Made by a program: the position numbers and the translations under genes
Notes under the pieces: generated by a model
What the model was told of the DNA's origin: nothing
The model's database searches: none
Seen by the model: the letters and a program-made list of their open reading frames with translations, nothing else
From: VAZQ01 sp963721005
GTDB taxonomy: Bacteria > Pseudomonadota > Alphaproteobacteria > Rhizobiales > Xanthobacteraceae
Assembly (NCBI GenBank): GCA_963721005.1
Contig: CAVRHR010000001.1
Span: 62,001-126,000 of the forward strand
Direction of reading: 5' to 3'
DNA: 64,000 nucleotides
Part shown: positions 58,593 through 64,000 of the stretch, one piece after another
Position numbering within the stretch: the stretch's first letter is position 1
Layout of the letters: every line of letters begins with the position of its first letter

Positions 58593-60920
58593 ATGACGAC
58601 GATCGAAGCGACCGCTCTCAGCCGCCGCGCCTTCCTGTCCGCCACCGGGGCTCTTGTGGTCGCGCTCGCGGCTCCCGCGGAATTCGCCGACGCCCAGACC
58701 CACGGTGGGGGGTCGCGTTCGGTGGTGCCGCCCGACAAGCTCTCCTCCTACATCTCCATCGATCGCGACGGCACCGTGATTGCCTATTATGGCAAGATCG
58801 ACGGCGGGCAAGGCCTGGAAACCTCGATCGCGCAGCTGGTCGCCGAGGAGATCGACGTGCCGTGGGCGCGCGTGCGCGTCGTGATGGGCGACACCGCCCA
58901 TACGGTCGACATGGGGGGCTCGACCGCCGGCAACGGATTGCGCCAAGGCGGCATGATCATGCGGCAGACCGCGGCCGAGGCGCGCCGATTGCTGATCGAG
59001 ATGGCCGGCAAGATGCTCAACACGCCCGCCGCCGATCTGACGGTGACGGCCGGCGTGGTGCATGCCCGCGCTGAGGCCGGCAGCGGTCCCAGCACCGATC
59101 CGAGCAAGCGCATCTCCTATGCGGAGCTGGTCAGCGGTCGCCAGCTCGACGCGCCAATTGCATGGAACGGCCTCGCGCAGCAGCTCTCCGTCAAGGTCCA
59201 GGCGCCGCTCAAGAAGCCGTCGGAGTTCAAAGTCATCGGCAAGCCGATGCCGCGGCGCGACATGCCCGGCAAGGTGTTCGGCACCCTGCAGCAGTGCAGC
59301 GACGTGCGGCTGCCCGACATGCTGCATGCGCGCATGATCCGTCCCATCGTAGCGGGCGCGGTGCCGGTCACGGTCGATGAAAGCTCGATCGCGGGCATTG
59401 CCGGGGTCCGGGTGGTTCGGATCAAGGACTTTCTCGCCGTGGTGGCGGAGAAGGAATGGAACGCCGTCAAGGCGGCACAGGCCCTCGAGGTGACCTGGTC
59501 GCAGTCGCAGCCGAATTTCCCCGGCCACGACCAATTGTTTGATCACATCCGCAAGGCGCCGGTGGTCAAGCGTTCCTCCGATCCCGGCAATGTCGGGCCG
59601 GCCGCGCCGCGCCGGAACGGCTCGGTCGAGAACGGCTTCAAGCAGGCCGCGCGCATCCTGGAGGGCGAATACGAATTCCCGATCCACTCCCATGCCAGCA
59701 TGGGGCCGGCCTGCGCGGTCGCGGACGTGCGCGACGACAGCGCCACGGTCTGGACCAGCACCCAGAAGCCCCATGATTGCGCCGCTGGCATCGCCGAGCT
59801 CCTGGAGCTGCCGCTCCCGAAGGTGAGGGCGATCTGGATGTTCGGCACCGGCGGCTATGCCCGCGACGGCCAGGGCGATGCCACCGCCGACGCTGCGGTG
59901 CTTTCCAAGCATCTCGGGCGGCCGGTGCGGGTGCAGCACATGCGCCACGAGGCGCTGGCCTGGGACCCGAAGGGCACCGCGACGATCAACAGGAGCCGCG
60001 TCGGGCTCGATGCGACCGGCAAGGTGATCGCGTACGAGAACATCACCAAGGCGTTCTCGATGGAGGACTGCAATACGCGCGAGCAGCATCCTGGCGACAC
60101 GCTCGCCGGCATGGCGCTCGGCGCGCCATTGAATTGGCGGCCGGCGTTCGGGATTCCCGGCAACAGCTACGAATTCGACAACGCTCATTGGGGCTGGGAG
60201 GTGATCGCGCCGCTGATGGACCGCAGCTCGCCGCTGCGCAGCACCCACATCCGCGATCCGTTCGGCCTGCCGATCATGTTCGGCAGCGAGTCCTTCCTGG
60301 ACGAGGTGGCGGTGGCGACCAACAGCGATCCGATCGCATTCCGCCTGCGCTATCTCAAGAGCGCACGCGAGCACGACTTGCTGCACGCCGCCGCCAAGCA
60401 GTTCGGCTGGGACACCCGGCCGTCGCCGCGCAACGGCCAGGCCCGGGCCGATGTGGCGGTCGGCCGCGGCTTCGCCTACCGGCAATTGGCCGGCACCTTC
60501 ATCGCGTTGATCGCCGAGGTGCGGGTGCATCGCGACACCGGCGTGATCGAGATCCCCCGCCTGGTCTGCGCCCATGACTGCGGCGTGATCGTCAATCCGG
60601 AAACCATCCGGCACGTGATCGACCGGCAGCTGGTGTGGGGCACCAGCCGCACCATGTGCGAGGAGGTGCGGTTCGACCAGAACATGGTGACCAGCGTCGA
60701 CTGGCTCAGCTATCCGGTGGTGAAGATGGAGGGCGTGCCGAAGTCGATCGAGATTGTGCTGATCAATCGGCCGGACGAGCCGTCATCGGGCGCCGCCGAG
60801 ATGGCGGTCGGCCCGCTCCCGGCCGCCATCGGCAATGCGGTGTTCGATGCCACCGGGGTGCGGCTGCGGCGCCTGCCGTTCACCCCGGAGCGCGTGAAGG
60901 CGGCGCTGCAACGCGCCTGA
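58593..60920 (+). CDS. Molybdenum cofactor subunit of an isoquinoline 1-oxidoreductase-type hydroxylase
   Basis: The large catalytic subunit, 775 residues (IorB type of the xanthine oxidase family). A Tat leader SRRAFLSATG (residues 10-19) shows export of the folded enzyme. Cofactor-binding segments include GQGLETSIAQLVAEE, GGSTAGNGLRQGG, IWMFGTGGYARDGQG and PFGLPIMFGSESF. The C-terminal SSGAAEMAVGPLPAAIGNAV region contains the conserved glutamate. Such enzymes hydroxylate N-heterocycles or oxidise aldehydes using water. No chaperone gene is next to it. The two following genes may supply an electron acceptor. Confidence 0.9.
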   Translation: MTTIEATALSRRAFLSATGALVVALAAPAEFADAQTHGGGSRSVVPPDKLSSYISIDRDGTVIAYYGKIDGGQGLETSIAQLVAEEIDVPWARVRVVMGDTAHTVDMGGSTAGNGLRQGGMIMRQTAAEARRLLIEMAGKMLNTPAADLTVTAGVVHARAEAGSGPSTDPSKRISYAELVSGRQLDAPIAWNGLAQQLSVKVQAPLKKPSEFKVIGKPMPRRDMPGKVFGTLQQCSDVRLPDMLHARMIRPIVAGAVPVTVDESSIAGIAGVRVVRIKDFLAVVAEKEWNAVKAAQALEVTWSQSQPNFPGHDQLFDHIRKAPVVKRSSDPGNVGPAAPRRNGSVENGFKQAARILEGEYEFPIHSHASMGPACAVADVRDDSATVWTSTQKPHDCAAGIAELLELPLPKVRAIWMFGTGGYARDGQGDATADAAVLSKHLGRPVRVQHMRHEALAWDPKGTATINRSRVGLDATGKVIAYENITKAFSMEDCNTREQHPGDTLAGMALGAPLNWRPAFGIPGNSYEFDNAHWGWEVIAPLMDRSSPLRSTHIRDPFGLPIMFGSESFLDEVAVATNSDPIAFRLRYLKSAREHDLLHAAAKQFGWDTRPSPRNGQARADVAVGRGFAYRQLAGTFIALIAEVRVHRDTGVIEIPRLVCAHDCGVIVNPETIRHVIDRQLVWGTSRTMCEEVRFDQNMVTSVDWLSYPVVKMEGVPKSIEIVLINRPDEPSSGAAEMAVGPLPAAIGNAVFDATGVRLRRLPFTPERVKAALQRA

Positions 60921-60955
60921 GCGCCGGCATCGCTCGCGAAACACAGGACCCCGAT

Positions 60956-61825
60956 ATGCATGGACGCAACCTGATTGGCGCAATCGCATCGACGGCTGCG
61001 CTGTTGCTGACGCTGCCCGAAGCGCGGGCTTTCGACGATGCCAAATATCCCGACTGGAAGGGACAATGGATCGGCGGCTGGACCCAGCGTTTCCCGGGCG
61101 TCACCGGCCAGCCGTCCTACGACCCGCACAAATCGGCGGGCCGCGGACAACAGGCGCCGCTCACCCCCGAGTATCAGGCGATCTTCGAGGCCAGCCTGGC
61201 GGACCAAGCCGCCGGCGGACCCGGCGACGACCCGCAATTCGCCTGCCTGCCCGCCGGCATGCCGCGCATGATGATCGCCTATTATCCGATGGAGATCGTC
61301 ATCACGCCCGACACCACCCACTTGCTGATGGAGCACATCCACAACTTCCGGCGCATCTACACCGACGGACGCGACTGGCCGCAGGAGATCATTCCCTCGT
61401 TCGCGGGCTACTCCATCGGCAAATGGATCGACGAGGATCGCACCGGCCGCTACGACGTGCTCGAGGTAGAGACCCGCGGCCTCAAGGGACCGCGCGCGTT
61501 CAATTCCACCGGCCTGCCGCTGCACAAGGACAACGAGACCATCGTCAAGGAGCGCATCTATCAGGACAGGGGCGACGCGAACGTGCTGTATGACGCAATA
61601 ACCACCATCGACCATGCGCTGACGCGTCCCTGGAGCGCCACCAAGAGCTACCGCCGCAGCAAGGACGCGCAGCCGGTCTGGCAGGAGTTCGTCTGCGCGG
61701 AGAGCAATTCCTGGATCAGCATCGGCAAGGACACCTATTACATGAGCGGGGACGGCTACTTGATGCCGACCCGGAAGGGCCAGTCGCCGCCGGACGCACG
61801 TTATTTCGACAAAGCGCCGAGATAA
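60956..61825 (+). CDS. Secreted protein of the YPDLKGQW paralog family (copy 5)
   Basis: A 289-residue exported paralog, 35 bases after the molybdenum subunit. Signal peptide AIASTAALLLTLPEARA, mature start FDDAKYPDWKGQWIGGW. It keeps CLPAGMPRMMIAYYPMEIV, FRRIYTDGRDWP, FAGYSIGKWIDEDRTGRYDV, LEVETRGLKGPR, NSTGLPLHKDNETIVKERI and the end PPDARYFDKAPR. The genomic position, flanked by two redox proteins on one transcript, argues that the family supports a periplasmic oxidation reaction, but no cofactor motif is present. Confidence 0.84.
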   Translation: MHGRNLIGAIASTAALLLTLPEARAFDDAKYPDWKGQWIGGWTQRFPGVTGQPSYDPHKSAGRGQQAPLTPEYQAIFEASLADQAAGGPGDDPQFACLPAGMPRMMIAYYPMEIVITPDTTHLLMEHIHNFRRIYTDGRDWPQEIIPSFAGYSIGKWIDEDRTGRYDVLEVETRGLKGPRAFNSTGLPLHKDNETIVKERIYQDRGDANVLYDAITTIDHALTRPWSATKSYRRSKDAQPVWQEFVCAESNSWISIGKDTYYMSGDGYLMPTRKGQSPPDARYFDKAPR

Positions 61826-61851
61826 CCGGCGCGCCACCATGGGAGGATCAG

Positions 61852-63513
61852 ATGAGACGCATCCGTTTGAATAGCCTCTGCCTCGCCGCCACCGCCCTCC
61901 TGCTCGCCGGCATCGGGACCGCGCCGGCCGCCGACAGCTGGCTCACCGGACAGGTGACTTCCGCGGAAGAGGGCGCCATGGAAGGCGTGCTGGTGAGCGC
62001 CCAGAAGGACGGCTCGACCATCCGGACCACCGTCGTCACGGATGCGCAAGGCCGCTACGCCTTCCCGGCCGGCAGGCTCGAGCCCGGCAGCTACAAGATC
62101 AGCATCCGCGCGGTCGGCTATGAGCTCGGCGGGCCCGCAACTGCGGCCGTAGAGGCCAGCAAGATCGCGAGCCACGATCTCAAGCTCGAGAAGACCGGCA
62201 ACCTGGCGGCGCAGCTCACCAACGCGGATTGGATGGCGAGCCTGCCGGATGCGCCGCAGCGCCGCGTCATCGCCAGCTGCACCACCTGCCATACCCTGCA
62301 GCGGATCGTGGAATCGCGCTACACGGCCGACGATTTCATGGCGCTGGTCCCGCGCATGATGCGCTATGGCGCCATGTCCAAGCCCAACCATCCGCAGGTC
62401 GCGCCCGACCGAAGCCCGACCAGCGCCCCCAAGGGCGACGTGCTGCTGAAATTCGCCGACTATCTCGCCGGCATCAACCGCAGCGCCCATCCGACCTTCG
62501 CGTTTCCGCTCAAGACCGCGCCGCGTCCCGCCGGCCGCGCCACCCGGGTCATCTTCACGGAATATGAGCTGCCGCGCCCCGATCTCACCGAACCGCACGA
62601 CGTAGTGGTCGATCCGCTCGGCAGCGGCAAGGTCTGGTACTCGAATTTCGGCGAGCAGACGCTGGGCGAGCTCGATCCCGTAACCGGCAAGGTGACGGAA
62701 TATCCGTTGCCGCTGCTCAAGCCCGATGCCCCGACCGGCTCGCTCGATCTCGAGTTCGACCCCAGCGGCAATCCGTGGGTCGCCATGATGTATCAGCAGG
62801 CGGTCGCCACGCTCGATCGCAAGACCGGCAAGGTGACGGTCTATCCGCTGGACCCGCAGCATCAGGGCCCCAAGGTCCAGATCGGCATGCTCGATCCGCG
62901 CAATGCCAATGTGGACGGCAAGGTGTGGTTCAGCGAAGGCGGATCGCGCACGTTGTTCCGGCTCGATCCGGCGAGCGGCCAGATGGAGCATATCGATCAG
63001 TTCAAGGACGTGCCCAAGAACGTGGCCCATGCCGAATACGGAATCGTTTCCGACACGCAGAACAATCTCTGGTTCTTCGATTTCGCCGACCGCAATGTCG
63101 GGCGCACCGACAAGACGACGGGCGTGACCACGCTGTTCGCGGTGCCGACCCCGGCCTCGCGGCCGCGCCGCGGCCACATGGACACGGACGGTCGCATCAC
63201 CTTCGCGGAATTCGCCGCCGACCGCGTCGGCGTGATGGACACCAAGACCGAGCAGATCCGGGAATTCCCCCTGCCGGCGAATTTCGCGCCTTACGACGCG
63301 GTCATGGACCGCAATGCCGAGGTATGGACCGGCGGCATGAATGCCGACACCATCGTGCGGGTCGACACCAAGACCGGCCAATCGGTCGGCTACCTGCTGC
63401 CGGAATCCACCAATGTGCGGCGCGTGTTCGTCGACAACTCGACCACGCCGGTGACCTTCTGGGTCGGCAACAATCACCGCGGCAAGATCATCAAGCTCGA
63501 GCCGCTGGATTAG
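61852..63513 (+). CDS. Exported beta-propeller (streptogramin lyase-like) with regulatory Ig domain and haem c motif
   Basis: A 553-residue protein in three parts. After a signal peptide (LLLAGIGTAPAAD), residues about 26-105 form a carboxypeptidase-regulatory-like Ig domain (WLTGQVTSAEEGAMEGVLVS). Residues about 135-200 hold a small c-type cytochrome with SCTTCH (about residue 141) and a downstream methionine candidate (MMRYGAM). Residues about 225-553 are a virginiamycin B lyase-like propeller (VWYSNFGEQTLGELD, VWFSEGGSRTLFRLD, NLWFFDFADRNVG, EVWTGGMNADTIV). It lies 26 bases after copy 5. It could pass electrons from the hydroxylase; a lyase reaction is not proven. Confidence 0.85.
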   Translation: MRRIRLNSLCLAATALLLAGIGTAPAADSWLTGQVTSAEEGAMEGVLVSAQKDGSTIRTTVVTDAQGRYAFPAGRLEPGSYKISIRAVGYELGGPATAAVEASKIASHDLKLEKTGNLAAQLTNADWMASLPDAPQRRVIASCTTCHTLQRIVESRYTADDFMALVPRMMRYGAMSKPNHPQVAPDRSPTSAPKGDVLLKFADYLAGINRSAHPTFAFPLKTAPRPAGRATRVIFTEYELPRPDLTEPHDVVVDPLGSGKVWYSNFGEQTLGELDPVTGKVTEYPLPLLKPDAPTGSLDLEFDPSGNPWVAMMYQQAVATLDRKTGKVTVYPLDPQHQGPKVQIGMLDPRNANVDGKVWFSEGGSRTLFRLDPASGQMEHIDQFKDVPKNVAHAEYGIVSDTQNNLWFFDFADRNVGRTDKTTGVTTLFAVPTPASRPRRGHMDTDGRITFAEFAADRVGVMDTKTEQIREFPLPANFAPYDAVMDRNAEVWTGGMNADTIVRVDTKTGQSVGYLLPESTNVRRVFVDNSTTPVTFWVGNNHRGKIIKLEPLD

Positions 63514-63584
63514 GGCGCGGAGCCGTGCGTCCCTGAAGCCGCAGCGTCACGCCCGGCTCATCGCCGGTGAACCGGAGAAAATCA

Positions 63585-64000
63585 ATGCTGGATCATTGGT
63601 TGGCGGGCGCGCTTGCGCTCGCCGCGCTCATGGCGGCGCCCGGTCCCGGCGCGACCGCGCAAGAGCAATCAAAGTTTCCCGGCTTCTACGGCCAATGGAG
63701 CCGCACCGCCAACTCGGCCCAATGGGATCCGAGCAAGCCGCCCGGATTGAAGCAGCAACCGCCGCTCAAGCCCGAGTTCCAGGCCGTGTTCGAGGTCAAT
63801 GCGGTGGCGGTCGCCAAGGGCGAGCAGACCTACAATCCGCAGGCGTTCTGCATTCCGCCCGGCATGCCGCGGATGATGATCGCCTATGAGCCCATGCAGC
63901 TCATCGTCACGCCGGAGACCACCTATATCCGGATCGATCATCTGACCGAGCTGCGGCGCATTTTCACCGATGGACGCGATTGGCCAGCCCGCATCGCACC
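63585..64000 (+). CDS. Secreted protein of the YPDLKGQW paralog family (copy 6), cut by window end
   Basis: The N-terminal 138 residues are present. After a signal peptide (LAGALALAALMAAPGPGATA) the mature start is QEQSKFPGFYGQW, then CIPPGMPRMMIAYEPMQLI, TPETTYIRIDHLTELRRIF and TDGRDWP. The rest lies beyond the window. A GGAG is found just before the ATG at 63585, 71 bases after the propeller stop, so it continues the same run of genes. Confidence 0.82.
   Translation, partial: MLDHWLAGALALAALMAAPGPGATAQEQSKFPGFYGQWSRTANSAQWDPSKPPGLKQQPPLKPEFQAVFEVNAVAVAKGEQTYNPQAFCIPPGMPRMMIAYEPMQLIVTPETTYIRIDHLTELRRIFTDGRDWPARIA

Noticed and set aside
58419..60614. Minus-strand frame of about 730 codons opposite the molybdenum subunit
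   Set aside because: Antisense shadow of a well-conserved Moco enzyme; no signal, start site or family.
1..64000. CRISPR arrays, insertion sequences, tRNA and rRNA genes
   Set aside because: No regularly spaced repeats, transposase motifs or recognisable tRNA/rRNA signatures were seen. Repeats found are single palindromes.

Overview
The window is GC-rich, densely packed chromosomal DNA with many ATGA/GTGA start-stop overlaps, Tat-type leaders on binding proteins, aerobic-type cobalamin genes and a large set of secreted soil-type proteins. This fits an alphaproteobacterium of the Rhizobiales (Hyphomicrobiales), close to the Bradyrhizobium/Rhodoplanes/Xanthobacteraceae part of the order. The assignment is inferred from gene content and style; no rRNA or tRNA gene was recognised.

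Region by region. 0.4-1.7 kb: a fusion of Glyoxalase-related, Lon-N and Clp-N domains without an ATPase. 2-6.5 kb: a NitT/TauT-type ABC importer flanked by two similar Tat-exported binding proteins. 6.7-11.5 kb: a short-chain dehydrogenase, an FAD monooxygenase, a UbiD-family decarboxylase and a binding-protein-fold protein without a signal peptide, probably a small aromatic or carboxylate catabolic set. 11.5-15.3 kb (minus strand): a Tat-exported metallo-beta-lactamase-fold hydrolase, then a compact membrane module: a 464-aa three-domain, histidine-rich membrane protein, a 37-aa single-helix protein, a 162-aa membrane protein homologous to the third domain of the 464-aa protein, and an exported HbpS/GlcG-like protein. 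15.7-18 kb: two secreted paralogs and a DUF6152-type protein.

18.2-40.3 kb is a nearly complete cobalamin pathway. A cobalamin riboswitch precedes DUF1636-cobW-cobN-cobG-cobH-cobI-cobJ. Around this lie cobC/cobD, cobP-cobO-cobQ, cobK, cobL-cobE-cobM, cbiD, cobB, cobT and cobS. The route is oxygen-dependent (cobG, cobN), but the C1 methylation gene is cbiD rather than cobF. Neighbouring genes repeatedly switch strand and touch or overlap. Palindromic repeat sequence is carried in frame inside cobN and probably inside cobB.

40.4-52.7 kb: a ParB-like protein, a receiver-domain protein whose C-terminal tail resembles the CheY-binding peptide of FliM, a nucleoside deaminase, a zinc ribbon, a MarR-EmrA-EmrB efflux operon with a perfect palindromic operator, a DUF2336 protein and several small secreted proteins. 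52.8-64 kb: exported oxidoreductases and beta-propellers (Kelch protein, PQQ dehydrogenase, IorA/IorB molybdenum hydroxylase, a streptogramin-lyase-like propeller carrying a haem c motif), interleaved with more copies of the secreted paralog family found at 15.7-17.4 kb. Two genes here carry single-base frameshifts.

The strongest candidates for something undescribed are the membrane cytochrome-like module at 12.7-15.3 kb, the seven-copy secreted protein family that travels with periplasmic redox enzymes, and the receiver protein with a FliM-like tail.
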